64,000 bases of DNA from Topomyia yanbarensis (GCF_030247195.1 NC_080671.1:4058501-4122500), one strand, 5' to 3'; numbered from the stretch's first letter, positions 36,611-48,931 are shown. Made by a program: numbers and translations. Notes: generated from the sequence alone by a model not told the origin.

Positions 36611-36805
36611 AAATATAGTCTAAATTTTCATTAATTAAGCTAATATAATTTGATTCGTGTATTTGATAATTTTGATTTACTACTTCGCATGAGTTCTGCA
36701 AACTAATGAATGATCCAACAGTGATATGTGTAAGAAATGTCTCATCTCACTGCTAGGTGGATTAAATCGGTTTTTTTAGTTAATAACGGTTTTAGGAACA
36801 CCGTG

Positions 36806-37605
36806 AATAGTTTCGATGAGTACATCAGGCTAATGAACCTTGAGCTGATGAAGTTTAGTGATTGGTTGAAGTGGAAAAAACTCAAACTGAACATTTCCAA
36901 GACCAAATATATGATTGTAACTACGCGACAGATGAATGAAAGTACTGCAACAGTTGAAATAGATGGAGAGATAGTTGAACGAGTTGCAACTATCAAATAT
37001 CTTGGGGTCACATTGAACGAAAAACTAAATTTTAATGAGCACGTGAACTATACAATCCGGAAGGCTGCCAGAAAGTTTGGCGTTCTTTGTAGGATTAATA
37101 GGTTTCTCACATTTGACTCAAAGATAACTGTTTACAAGACCATAATAGCTTCCCATTTTGATTACCGTGATTCTATTTTGTTTTAGCATCCAAGAAACAG
37201 CGTAAGCGAATGCAGATCTTACAAAGCAAGGTGATGCGACTGTTACTACGATGTGACAGACTAACTCCGCGACATTTGATGCTCAATTGTTTCCAATGGA
37301 TGTCAGTTTAGCAACGTATTGAATATAACACACTTGTTTTCATCTTCAGAGTTTTAAATGGAATGACGCCGCAGTACCTGTGTAGCACTGTTGTGTATGG
37401 AAGAGATGTGCACCGGTATGAAACCAGATAAGCCGGCAATCTGAGATTGTTGAGCGCTAAGAAATCTTGTACACAGAACTCCTGGTTTTATAAAGGCTAC
37501 AATTTGTTCAACGCATTATCAGAATACGCCAAGCGGACTAATAACCTAAGAGAATTTAAGCAGGCCTGCAAGATATTCGTGAAGCAGAGGCCTTTGGATT
37601 TATAA
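36806..37605 (+). pseudogene. CR1/Jockey-like LINE, 3' segment
   Basis: It continues the RT interrupted at 31156: FDEYIRLMNLELMKFSDWLK, KLKLNISKTKYMIV, VATIKYLGVTLNEKLNFNEH and VYKTIIASHFDYRDSILF to a break at 37186. Then in other frames come ILQSKVMRLLLRCDRLTPR and, near the end, NLFNALSEYAKRTNNLREFK, stopping at about 37602. This is the thumb and C-terminal tail of the same ORF2. The 3' untranslated region and boundary were not defined. Confidence 0.82.
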
Positions 37606-37699
37606 GAGAGAAGGATGGGCATACACGGAAGTAAAGTAAGATTAAAGGAATCTCTCATGAGTGAAAACTATTATCGAAAGATATCTGCTCGTAAACCTT

Positions 37700-38690
37700 C
37701 CACACTATACAAAAGATTTGTATAGTTTCTCTTTAGAAGTTATGAGATTACATTTTTTAACATTTAATTCCAGTAAACATTTACAACACCATGTATAAAA
37801 GATTTGTGTTTGTGAAAAAACATTATAGTCGTTATTATTTCTAATTTCTAAAAATAGCTTCATATCATCCGCATATATGAGAGCTTCAATGTTTTTTTTT
37901 AATAAGAGAGATGTCGTAGACATATAAGATGAAAAGAAGTGTCTTAAGGGTGAACCTTGAGGAACCCCCGAAGTAACTTTAATTATATCAGATTTCATCT
38001 CATAGAACTTTACTATTTGCTGGCGATCTGGTAGTTACGACTTAATCTAATTGAGGAGTCTCGTCTCGATTCCAAATTTTTCAAGCTTGAAAATTAACTT
38101 GGGAATGTCTAGTTTATCGAAAGCTTTGCTGAAGTCAGTGTAAAGAGCTTCTATATGATTTCCTTTATCCATGGCATTCAACGAGTAATAAACAAATTCT
38201 AAAAGGCTTGTACTAGTTGAACGGCCTTTAAAAAATCCATGTTGTGAATTTGTTATTTTATGTTTGACTTGGTTGAAAATGTTTTTATTTATGATGGATT
38301 CGAAAAGTTTGGGAAAGCAAGACAGAATGGCAATTCCACGATAATTGCGAATATCAGATTTTTTACCCGATTTATAAATAGGTATTAAAAAGATTTTTTC
38401 CAGTCTTTTGGGAAAATACCGGATTCTAATGACTTATTGAATAACCAGAATAAATGTGACGTGAGCTCAGTTGCTAAATTCTTTATGATGGCAGGTGGAA
38501 TTCCATCAGGTCTTGAGCCTTTAGGGGCACCTAGATCATTGAGACCAGACAAGATATCTTGAACATTAATGTGACTGACACCAACATCCCTTGAATGATC
38601 AGGAAAACAAGAAAAATATTCAAAGTCACGACCATTGTCTGAATAGTTCGAATAAGTTTCTTGAAAAAATGTTGCGAAGAGAGGTCTTAG
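37700..38690 (-). pseudogene. LINE reverse transcriptase fragment (Jockey-group-like)
   Basis: On the minus strand the order is LFATFFQETYSNYSDNG, GSRPDGIPPAIIKNLATEL, FPKDWKKS, YRGIAILSCFPKLFES, SQHGFFKGRSTSTSLLEF, DFSKAFDKL, VTSGVPQGSPL and LIYADDMKLFLEIRNNND. The YADD catalytic box is intact, but at least two frameshifts and one stop interrupt the frame. Both ends are truncated. It resembles the 57.9-59.8 kb LINE in motif order but is clearly diverged from it. Confidence 0.8.
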
Positions 38691-39468
38691 ACAAGGATAG
38701 AAAACTCAATCAACTGCTAACATGGAACTTCATGGTTCCATTTATTCTAAAGGACGTGCTAGCTCATATTGAGTTGAAAATACTGCGAAACAAATTGAAA
38801 GAAATAAAGAAGAAAAACAAAAATTCTCTGAAATCCTGGAGTGGAAATATTTAAAAAAAATAGAATGCGGTTTCACAGGTTAAAGTTTCTATGGAGAACT
38901 TCAGATGTTTCCCATCGAGCCAGGTACGATATGTTTATTGCTTCTAAAAAGGAACCGAAGCAGATTGAACAGACATCGTTTAGGGGTGCTGCGGTCGAAA
39001 TTTGATATTTTTAATATCTGAAGACATAAAATGCGAAAAATCGAAAATTTTTGCTTTCATGAAAAATGACTAAATATAACACGAAACGTTAACATCTATG
39101 TCAAAACATATAAAACCGTTAAAAAATAAAGAAAAAGTTCGTCCCAAGGATTTTTTAATTTAATTTTGATGTAAAATCATAAATGCACGAAACGTCGAGA
39201 GCTAATGATAAATGAAGATTTCGTAAAACAAAAATTTATTGGTGACCATTTAAAACAACTTTTATTTGGGTCTTTAAACAGATTTTGACCATCGAATTTT
39301 CCAACCGAACTAGACTGCGAAGTAGAACAAAATAAAAAAAATTACCAGAAGTTGGGGTTCGTATTAAATCGGTGTGAAGAAATATTTGGAAATAATTGGA
39401 ACGGTGGAACAAACTTTGTGTTAAAACTATAATGCTTCATTTCAATTTTTTTTCAAAATTCTCTTCTA

Positions 39469-41540
39469 CACGGAAAAAAATCCGTTCATGAATTCGTTCA
39501 TGAATTCAAGTTCACGATTTCGAATTTACAATTTACGAAAACCGTGACCAAGTTCCTGAAATTATGAACAATAAACCTCGTAATCATGAAACTATTTGTG
39601 TTTTCTAAGAACCAGTTCGCTCCGAATATATACATGGCGTTACATTAGAATGTTTGGTTGGGTTACTGTTGTTGTTCCTTGGATATATTTAGTTTTTGTT
39701 GGGAATCTTGTTCATGATTTGGGAATACACAGTCGACAGTCAAACGTTGTTCATGATTGCAAGATCGTAGTCGCGATGTTCGTAATTTCCATTCACGTTA
39801 TCGTGATATTTTAGTCATGAGTAGAGTGATTCATGTTCATGATTTCAGGATTTTTGTCATGATTTTGAATATTTGTGTCACGAGTTGGGTGATTCATGTT
39901 CATGATTTCAGGATCTTAGTTGTGATTTTTGTAACTTCTGTTCATGTTATCGTGATATTTTAGTCATGAATAGAGCAATTTCAGGATCTTAGTCACGCTT
40001 TTAGATATTTTTGTCACTAGTTGTGTGATTTGTGTTAATGATTTCGGGATCTTAGTCACGATTTTTGTAATTTCTGTTCATGTTATCATGATATTTTATT
40101 TTAAAGCTTATTTTCAAAGAGTGTAACTAATGTTCATCATCTCAGCAGTTTTATCATGGTATTCGTAAATTCTCTCCGCCTTATCGTGATCGATTATTTT
40201 TTTTTGTCACTAATGGTTTTTTTACTAGGAATAACGTGACAATATGAACTGGATCATTAAAATAATACTTATTCTCGAGATATCTGGTTCTGTGAACTAT
40301 ATCACGCACACTATATGGAGTTCTCAGTGCAGTTTTCGATTTCTGTCCGGAAATCACAATGAACCTTATCAAATGAATAACGATGTTCGAGGTTCTAATA
40401 GTTTTTATATCTACTGCTCGTTACTGGTCGCTAGCAGCTGGATATTTTATAAAAAAGTGCCTGCTACAAAAATGATTCCACGAATAATACTCCAACTTTT
40501 GTGATAGAGTTCACGTAAAAATTTCATTACAATGTTGCATAAAATTGTAAAGGATTAGGAATATCTTCTAAATATAACAAGCACGCAAATAGATAGTTCG
40601 TAAATCATGTACTAGGAATCATGAACCAGTTCACGAGTACATGAATAATATTGCATGATTTCGTGAACTATTTCACGAGCACGGATATTCATGGAATAGG
40701 AATCATGAACCAGTTCTCGAATGCATGAACTTTTTCACGAAAACAAATGATAAGTTGTGACTATTAAACTAGGTATCATGAACCGGTTCACGAATACATG
40801 AATAATATTTTATGATGCCGTGAACTATTTTACGAGCACGAACATTGGATCGTAACTAATATATTAGGAATCATGAACCAGTTCACGAATGCATGAATAT
40901 TATTTCATGATCTTGTGTCATTTCACGAGCACGGATATTGGATCGTGACTATTATTCCTATAAGTATGAAAAAAATTATGAGTCAACCTTTGGTTTAATG
41001 AATAATGTTCATAAAGTTGTAAACTAGTTCTTGGCGGAAACCGTGACTGAAGTTCACAAAACAAAATTAAATATTTCCTCTAATGAAAGCGTTATGCGGG
41101 CATTACTAAAGGAAATTGAACATAATTATAAAAGCCATGATTTTGGTCATGGTCCTGGTTTCATAACGTAAAAACGTGATTGTTCCAGAATTCATGGCAC
41201 TTTAGGGACCGTCCATAAATGACATAGCATTTTTTGAGCGATTTTTAACACCCCCCTCCCCCATCGTATCATTTCGTCACAAACCTCTAAGTACCCCCCT
41301 GGTAATTACGTAGCTTGACAGTAACTCTCCCCCCCCCCCTTGTCCCCGTAAAATTTAAAAAAAATAAAAAGCGATGTAAGTTTTTCCCCTTTAAAAAAGC
41401 TACGTAGCATGCACATGACCCCCTACCCCCCTGTCATCCCACATCATCACAAAATACAAAACTCCCCCTCCATCATATAATGCTACGTCATTTATGGATG
41501 ATCCCTTATTCATGATTTTGGGAACAATTTTTTTCCCTAG
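39469..41540 (+). mobile_element. Tandem-array element, copy 2 (plus orientation)
   Basis: It starts CACGGAAAAAAATCCG and ends near aatttttttccctagg. Array 1 (39750-40130, 75-85-base units with 'cgtgatattttagtcatgag') and array 2 (40590-40990, about 95-base units with 'aggaatcatgaaccagttcac') correspond in reverse to copy 1 at 27560-29217. A PIF/Harbinger-type MITE at 41205-41505 is nested near its right end. The class is unknown. Confidence 0.7.
41205..41505. mobile_element. 301 bp PIF/Harbinger-type MITE, copy 1
   Basis: The ends are GGGACCGTCCATAAATGAC and its near-complement (gtcatttatggatgatccc). TTA flanks both ends (41202-41204 and 41506-41508). The interior has C-rich runs and 'gctacgta'. 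A second copy lies at 52769-53067 with TAA duplicated. TWA duplications fit PIF/Harbinger. Confidence 0.88.
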
Positions 41541-42330
41541 GAAAGTTCAAAGACCCAAGGAATTTTTTTTACGATTGCCTTCAAGAACCTATTGGTTGTC
41601 AAAACTTTTATTTTAAATTACCATGAAATCAAAAGTTTATTTTCTAGTTCTGTCAGAGCCATAGCTACAAACGAGCAAAGTGAACCACAACTAACAGCCT
41701 CTAGATCTAGTTTTCATTTTCTTATGAACAATGTTAACATCGCATTTATTCTTGACGCCATGAGTGAAGTTGTAGGTGACAAAAGGACCGAATCTTCATG
41801 AGGTGGATTATGGATCTTGACTTACGGAAGTAGCCTATCTTCAGTACCATCACCTACACTATGTATGTTAGAATAAGCAGAAATATTCGTTTTGCGTAAC
41901 AGTGATGGTTGAATGTGACATCGTTGCAATTAAGGTTCTCGTGTAGGGGAGAGGGGGTAACAGTGAAGCACATTTTTCTACGATTTAATTTTGATGATAA
42001 TACATGTTATTTGTGTAGCCAGAAGTGGTACATGGTTCCACTCTGCTGTTATATTAAATATATTTTTTTCCAGCTAGTAAAATTCACGGAAAATAACTTT
42101 TTTTAGATAATAAACAGTCGGTGCTAAACGTCACCAGTGTACCCCATGGGTAGGAACTATGAAACACGACGTCGTCTATAGTGGAATATTCTACCTGTAA
42201 ATTGCATTCTTTAAACATTAGGAACTAATATACTAACGATTCTAATTGAATTTATATTAAGGCAAAATTCGTTCGTTTTCGAAATAAGGCACTATATCAT
42301 CGCGTAACATCGGACCACCATATATGCATA

Positions 42331-42426
42331 CCCAACAAACAATTAAAGCTGAACAAGCTGTTAATCCGAGAGAATAAGCTGATCAAGAACTGTTTAAGCT
42401 TTTATCCAGCTAAATTGTTTGTTGGG
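42331..42426. mobile_element. 96 bp hairpin MITE
   Basis: CCCAACAAACAATT at the left is mirrored by AATTGTTTGTTGGG at the right, with TA on both sides (42329-42330 and 42427-42428). The interior pairs weakly (aagctgaacaagctg / agcttttatccagct). Confidence 0.75.
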
Positions 42427-42689
42427 TATACACTACAATCCTGTAAGATGAGATAATTTTTACAAAATTGGCCTGAATCGATAGATTTTTCACTAGTTAA
42501 GTAGTGTTTACTGTGGAAAATCGGAACCCACTCACATTTTAAGATAGATCACAAAAACAAAACAAAATCACTGTTCCCCATATGTCATCATTCCACAGTT
42601 CAGGAATCAGTAGCGACTAGCTCAAATCGCATGTTCCCCATGTTGATCGGATATTTGTACCTTGCCGTGATTTGTCTTTTCACCATTTT

Positions 42690-45600
42690 CTGACGGGTTA
42701 GGGGTTAGGGATAAGGAAAACAAACGACACAGAGAACATAGACAATACGGAAGTATTCTTCAATCTCAAGGGAATAAAAGACACCCGAAGAGATATCAAA
42801 TGATATGTATAAGCTAGCCAACTCTGACGAAAAAATCCGTACACCATACCGCAACGAAGCGAAATCGTTCACCATGCTCAGGGAAATAGTACGCATACTG
42901 TACGGATTTTTTCGTCAAAGTTGATCAGCTTAGATATGGATTTCCGTAATCAGATTCACAAAGATCGCAGGAATAATACTCAGCACACTAATAGTAGCCA
43001 TGTGCTAAATGAGTTCGAAATTTACAGTTAGTGCCCTGACCATAATACTGCAATTGTTGTTGAAAAAATGCAGCAAATTTGGACTCACATCCATCAGAAA
43101 AGTCTTTGTTTCACCGCAAGTTTGCGAGCTATGCCAATGGTTGGCATGTTTGGATGCAGCCCAAGAGCGAATCTTGAGCTTTATCCAACTTATCGAAAGT
43201 GGTAGAACTGGTTCTGGACCAACTAAGTCAGTCGTAGCCAATTTGCCCGTCGTCCATTAATTTCCAGTTGAAGGTACCCACAGAAATGATGAGTTTTTCG
43301 ATATGAGTTCGGCATGCGATTGCTAATTTTGATCTCGAATCTGCCAAACTAAATGCTTTCAAAGCAGCCTTACTGTCAGAGCAAAAACAGAGTCTTTTAA
43401 TTTTTCTGTTGCAGTGCCGTGTGTACGCCACACAGAATGGCGAAGATTTCTGCTTGGAATACGGTACAATATCTACCAAGCGAATGAGATTGGTTTAATT
43501 TCATTTCACGACAATAGACACTGGCACCGGCTCGGTTGTCCAAAAAGGAACCGTCTCGCGAGGAGGGATTCTCACATTGAGAGTTTTAAAAGGAAAACTA
43601 CGTGTGAGTGTAAGGTCACTGAGAGCAAGTGTATACTTATCCCAAGTAACCATTTGGGGCCACAGTCTCATGTGTTTAGATCTATTGGGTTACTGGTCCA
43701 GAGCCCAGTAACCTTAAGACGGTATGCACGCGAAAGTGCTTCTTGTTTCAGAAACACATATAGTGTTTTTATGTTCTAGAGCAGCAGTAGGTGTTGTCGA
43801 GAACGCACCAGTCATCGCCATAAAGACCATCCTCTGAAGATGGTTTAACTTTGATTGGATTGTCATGGCTTCTCCTTTCTGTCATCAAACAAGGCACCCG
43901 TGTTGTGTAGATCCACTGAATGTACTTGGGTTTTTGAGTCCCTAAGATTTGCCGAAAGTCCGTCTATATTGGCCGAAGGCCATGCAAGCTTTCTTAATTC
44001 TGAAATCGATGTGAGCTGTCCAATTAAGTTTTGAGTACCGCAACGAATTTAACTTGATCTGCGATAATAATTTCAGCGTCAAAAAACTGCAATGCACGAG
44101 CTGCGGTTGTAATACTTCGTTGCGTGAAAGGCACCATTGATGTTTTATTTGGATTAACTGATTGTTAAACATGAAGACACCATTGCTCAACAACACATAA
44201 GGCTTGTTGCATCAAATCAAAAAGTGTGTTAATGCAAATACCGGTGATCATTATGTGATAATCATCAGCGAAACCATACGTCGGAAACCCAAGCTCATCC
44301 AGTTTCCTCAACAAGCCATCGGCGACAAGGTTCCATGGAAGTGGTGACAGCATACCACCTTGAGGACATCCGCAGACACTCAGTTTCCTTATCTCTACTT
44401 GTCTTAACGATGAGCACGGATGCCGGTTGCTAAGCATTGCGTGTATCCAATTCATGATATATGAAGGTATTCCATGACCTCGTGTTGCTTCCAAAATCGA
44501 TTCGAAAGACACGTTGTCAAAAGCACCTTCAATATCGAGAGAAACTCCTAATCTTGATTACTTTTGTGAAAAATCTTTTTCATTGTTGTAGACAACATTG
44601 TGCAACAGGGTGGTAGTCTTCCCCCGCTGATATGCATGTTGCATTGCAAGCAGCAAGTGCTCGCCTAAGCTAACATCCCGAATGCAGTGGTCGATTAAAC
44701 GCTCCACTGATGTGAGTAGGGATGAGGTCATACTGATCGGTCTAAAGATCTTTGCCTCCCCATAAGTGACGCAGCCACCTTTGGGAATGGAGTTTACAGT
44801 TATCTCCCGCCAGGCTAATGGGATGCTTCCTGTTGCAAGACTACAAGTAGGAACTGTTTTCAAAATATCCTCTTTGAAGTAGAACTGGAATGATTCCATC
44901 TTTACCCGCAGACTTATACGAATCAAAACTTTCAATCGCCCATTTGATCGATTTGTTTGTCACAATTCTACAAGGTAACTTATTTACTAAAGTCGTTAAG
45001 ATTTGAGACATTTGTACAGGGGCTTTTCCAACCGCTTCGCTCAAAGGATTGAAGGGCATTTCTGTATGCTTTTGTTTGTTTTATCCACGACCTCATCCAA
45101 GTCACTTGGAGATTCAATCGTTAGAAGATACCCATGGCACCTAGTCGCCACGCCTTCTTCGTAAGGGACCCAGTTCATAGATTTGGGATTACGATATGTG
45201 ACGACATCTGGCGAGATGATTAAATGTTCAAAGACGATGTCCTCATGGTCGGATAACGACGGTTTGAGTTCGTTTGGTACAGGCAAGTTTGCCAACTGAT
45301 GCCTAATACCGCCAGAGTAGAAAGTTACATCGATCACCTCAGCTCCACCAGATCGTGCAAATGTTGGGCGATTTCCTTCATTAAGTATTAGTATATTATT
45401 ACTTCTTAAGTATTCCATTAAATGCCTCTAAAATTGATAACTGAGCAGCCCCAAATTATGTGGTGGGCATTTGCGTCACTGCCGATTATGAGAGGAAACC
45501 CATTTTTTCCACAGTATGATACAACCCTTTTGAAATCATCAGAAGGTGATGGTTCACTATGCGGCAAGTATGCCGAACAATAGACGTATTTCTTGTTTAT

Positions 45601-46260
45601 GTTGCCAACAGTCATATTTACCGTGACAGCACAACTATCGCGAGTTGTGAGGTTGGATATAAGACACTATTCGCAAGTATACATGCACGAGGCATTTCAC
45701 GTGGATTAGTCCTGCCATTTTTGTTGAAAGCTACGAAGACGGGGTTAAGTAGCTTTCCAACATAGAATATTGCTTTGTGGAAATACGGTTCTTGAATCAA
45801 AGCCATGGAAGCTTTTCCTTCCTGCACAAGGCGTTGCGGTACGTTTATACTGAAGATTAATTTTTGCTACTCTAACCATACTCGATCACAGCACTACACA
45901 TTTCATCATCAGCACTTGTTGTACAGAAACTAGAAGATACCAAACAGGTTGTCTTATTATCGCTTATAGCGAACCACAAAAAGGGTTTTAGGAATATGAC
46001 CATCATTTGAATTTGAAGATTTACAATGAAACAACCGTAAACTGTGTCAAAAATTCACTTAACACAGTGGGTCTTACACTCACGATACTCCGTGCGCGAC
46101 TGGTATATTTTAGTCCTGCCAGCCATTTAGTGCTTGGCACAGAGAAACACCTTGACTTGAGTAGTCCTGTTTAGGTCGCCTCTTACGACTTGGGAGCAAG
46201 AATCCAGTGGATCAATTCTTGGTTGAGAAACTGCAATATATTTCGAAGCCTAGATACCAT
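42690..46260 (-). pseudogene. LOA/R1-like LINE, copy 2 (endonuclease, RT, RNase H)
   Basis: In minus-strand order: endonuclease 45827-45041 (ALIQEPYFHK, VYCSAYLPHSEPSPSDDFKR, LIIGSDANAHHIIWG, ILNEGNRPTFARSGG, PSLSDHEDI); RT 45059-44165 (SYKSAGKDGIIPVLLQRG, RPISMTSSLLTSVERLID, GCPQGGMLSPLPWNLVADGL, FADDYHIMITG); RNase H 43479-43240 (FCSDSKAALKAFSLADSRSK); then GPEPVLPLSISWIKLKIRSW and a zinc-like CDLCESDYG tail near 42960. An RNase H after RT supports LOA/R1. Numerous frameshifts; for instance RGI is followed one base out of frame by MEYLRSNN at 45418. The part upstream of 45.85 kb aligns with 4.57-5.02 kb. Confidence 0.85.
42812..42935. mobile_element. Short hairpin MITE in the LOA tail
   Basis: TAAGCTAGCCAACTCTGACG at the left is mirrored by cgtcaaagttgatcagctta at the right, with 'aaaaaatccgtac' continuing the stem. 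It separates the CDLCESDYG zinc-like motif from the LINE's last segment. The target duplication is unclear. Confidence 0.65.
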
Positions 46261-47494
46261 GGCACCCGGCGTGTTTTGTTCGGAGAAAATTAATAGACAT
46301 ACTGAATGGTATTTTTTCAACTATTTGGCCGAAAATAATTACAATGGCCTCTTATAAAATTTTCCAAATATTTACCACAAACGAAAAATATTGGAAAATA
46401 TGTTTTTTCAAGAATGCCCCATAAGCTAAATTCTAAATAGTTTCTGTTTTTCGCTGTGTGCTGACATAATTAGTTCATTGCATCACGCGCAAGTAGACAG
46501 AACTCGATAGTTCATAGAAGAGAGACTATAATCTAGCAAATTGAGGATACCATGTTAATTTATTGTTGAAAAAAAAAATCCAGTATCTACCTGTTTCAAA
46601 TTCGAAAAAAGTAGCGTCGCTAAAAAGTAACTGAATCTAAATGTTATTCATGTAGGCATGTAAAGTGTAAATTTTTCAGTTCCACAGAAACACAAGTGGC
46701 GCAGATATGTGGTCATGGTCGGTAAAGCAGGCTCCCTTCTTAAAGCTGCACTAAAGGTCGTGGAGTAAGCTCATCAATTATCACCGAGAAAACAACCCCA
46801 TGCCGTACCGCGAGAATGGAAGTCTCCTCGATGCGATATCGGCAGGAGTTCCACAATATCACAAACTAGCCGACGCCTAACTTAGGGCAAAGCATTAAGG
46901 TAAACCTCTGGTTGAAATGTCACATGAGGTTTCTGGTGTTCATCAAAGAGGTGCAAACGTCTTGTTTGATCTCAAATTTATAAAAGCAGAAGCTGTTTGT
47001 TTCGGCTTCCGGCCAGAGCATCCCCGAGCTGATATATTATGTGGCCTCTTATGAGAAAATTTTAAACCTCTACAAGGGATTATATGAAAGTCACACTATT
47101 CCTGAGTCAATAACGTATAATGATTTGTCGTGGTGAATAGCCTAGCCTTTTCAGTATTTATTTCATCAATTTATCCACTCCAGTGCGATTGCCATTCAAA
47201 ATATTCGCTCACTAGAGCAAGAGATCCTTGGAACAGGCAACTCCGTGCTTCAGTAGATCACAGCATGACAAAATCAAATCGATGATTACACCGTCGATCT
47301 CAACTTTATGAGCAGGCATATCGACGCGGCAATCCTTCATATAAGGCTTGTCGCAGCAATTTGCATGCTCCGACCTAGTTCAATGTGTATGATTTTAAAC
47401 GGGAACTCGGAGTCTTCGACGACGAGCCATGTTCTACCATTTTGCATGGAACGCGGCGCAAAGTGATAATTTGTGGAATACGAAGGAAAAAAAT

Positions 47495-47590
47495 ATCAAC
47501 TTAATCCACTTAGCAGTGAGTTGAGACATTTCTTACACATATCTCTGTTAAATCAATTATTAATTTGCAAAACTCATGCGAAGTTGGCAC
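47495..47590 (-). repeat. Inverted partner of the 36686-36771 block
   Basis: Reverse complement of 'gtaagaaatgtctca' plus 'actgctaagtggattaa' and 'cttcgcatgagtt' match 36686-36771. The pairing of this block with a nearby ATTCATT-type minisatellite in both places suggests one repeat family with a satellite-like body. Confidence 0.65.
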
Positions 47591-47883
47591 ACAACAGATT
47601 CTAGTCCTGCACGAATAAAACCTTGAATAAGCTGAATACATTATAGAAAATTAATAAAACAAACGAAATAAAAAAATAAAGCGAAAAATGTTTTCAAATT
47701 CATAAAATGAATAGAACAATTATTATAAAGCAAATCAATGAAATACATAATTAGATTAGCTCATTAAATGGAAAATTAGGCAATGTTTCAAAATTAGTTT
47801 TTGATCAATAGAATACATTAAATTGATTCGAAATTGAATAAAACAAATAAGTGGAATGACTGAAATGAAAAAAATTAAAGAAA

Positions 47884-48190
47884 TGAACTAAATGAATCAA
47901 ATGAATCAAATAAATCCAAATGAATCCAAATGAATCCAAATGAATCCAAGTGAATCCAAATGAATCCAAATGAATCCAAATGAATCCAAATGAATCAAAT
48001 AAATCAAATAAATCAAATGAATCTAATGAATCTAATGAATCTAATGAATCTAATGAATCTAATGAATCTAATGAATCTAATGAATCTAATGAATCTAATG
48101 AATCTAATGAATCTAATGAATCTAATGAATCTAATGAATCTAATGAATCTAATGAATCTAATGAATCTAATGAATATAATGAATCAAATT
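47884..48190 (+). repeat. GAATC-based minisatellite (9- and 10-base units)
   Basis: It begins with tgaatcaaa units, then about eight 10-base tgaatccaaa units, then about eighteen near-perfect 9-base tgaatctaa units (48016-48180). Because the unit is a multiple of three, two frames stay open and encode NES or MNL repeats. These are satellite artefacts, not genes. Confidence 0.92.
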
Positions 48191-48696
48191 ATCTCTAAAC
48201 CTCCTCTTAAGTCTTTGGTACATCTACAAAATTAAAAGTCGAATTCGATCAATACCAACACAGCTGAATAACGTTATTGGAAATCTAAATATTTGCTCAT
48301 AATAGCTATAATTTTCGTTTCTCATCAAACCTGCACATGAAAGATGCAATAGTAAGTACTTTATCTGCCATAGCGAAAGATTCAAGCAATGAGCGCACGA
48401 CCGTCGGGATTCTTTCGAATAAACTCAGCACAATTTAACATTATTACACCCCCGAAGGCAACAAGTTCGATAGAAACATTAATGTTTTGTGTAAATATTT
48501 GTTCATTTCTGTATCGACTCGTGTCGATACCTTTCAGAGCTCACAGCCTGCTCCGTCCGTTGGTAATATGTACTCGGGCAAATATTGACGTTTGCAGTGA
48601 AAACTGGCGAAATATGTTCGAGCAAATATTTTAGCTCTCTTTCTCCGACGGTTGCGCTTTATTAACATTTCCTATCGACTGACAGAGAAAACTTAC

Positions 48697-48855
48697 CGGT
48701 ATGCCTCAAGCCGTAGCTATCGCAGTTCTCGTCCAGAATCCCGTCGTGTGTGATAGCGGCGGCTGCCGCCGTCCATAGGTCCCGTGGATGAGCATGCGGG
48801 TGGTGGTGGTGGTGATGCCGATATTCGCTACCCAGGCGATACTCGGTGTAGTAAT
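48697..48855 (-). CDS. Ets96B: Ets96B internal exon (His-rich)
   Basis: This 159-base exon lies between acceptor ccccgcag and donor gtaagt, with phase 1 at both ends. It reads YYTEYRLGSEYR, six histidines, PHAHPRDLWTAAAAAITHDG and ILDENCDSYGLRHT. The last base G plus GT from 23650 completes a glycine codon. A 76-base intron separates it from the upstream exon. The acidic/aromatic mix could serve as an activation region, but that is inference. Confidence 0.85.
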
Positions 48856-48931
48856 CTGCGGGGAAGGGGATTCGAATTCGATTACGATATTGGTAATGAG
48901 GATACTCGATCAGCTTTGTTTGGTACTTTAC
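48856..48931 (-). other. Ets96B: Ets96B 76-base intron
   Basis: The donor is gtaaagtacc after ...CACAACAACG, and the acceptor is ccttccccgcag before ATTACTAC. The read-through frame stops within it. Its size is typical of short dipteran introns and contrasts with the two 22-25 kb introns of the same gene. Confidence 0.85.

Larger units (their letters stand above)
31157..36805. mobile_element. 5.65 kb element with CACGGTG terminal inverted repeats, inside the LINE
   Basis: The left end CACGGTGTTCCTAAAACCGT and the right end are inverted repeats of about 35 bases, ending in a T/A run. AAT is duplicated at 31154-31156 and 36806-36808. Removing the element joins FIIGN to SFDEYIRLMN in frame. The interior holds nested repeats (31189-33151, 33152-33900, 34530-34760, microsatellite at 36.1-36.6 kb) and no recognisable transposase. 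The 3 bp duplication with CAC ends suggests a CACTA/Chapaev-like superfamily, but this is inference. Confidence 0.8.
23651..48696 (-). other. Ets96B: Ets96B intron, about 25.0 kb, packed with transposable elements
   Basis: The donor gtaagt follows exon 48697-48855, and the acceptor ctgcag precedes 23650. Contents are listed separately. Stretches without a supported feature are 25672-26080, 26870-27560 (two degenerate copies of a roughly 290-base tandem unit), 33920-34520, 34770-35990, 38700-39460, 41550-42320 and 46270-47480. Confidence 0.85.

Noticed and set aside
36348..36623. Hydrophobic frame (IHFI/HLIL repeats)
   Set aside because: It is a translation of the ATTCATTT-type minisatellite.
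47980..48235. Frames encoding NES and MNL repeats
   Set aside because: They are open only because the minisatellite unit is nine bases; there is no gene structure.
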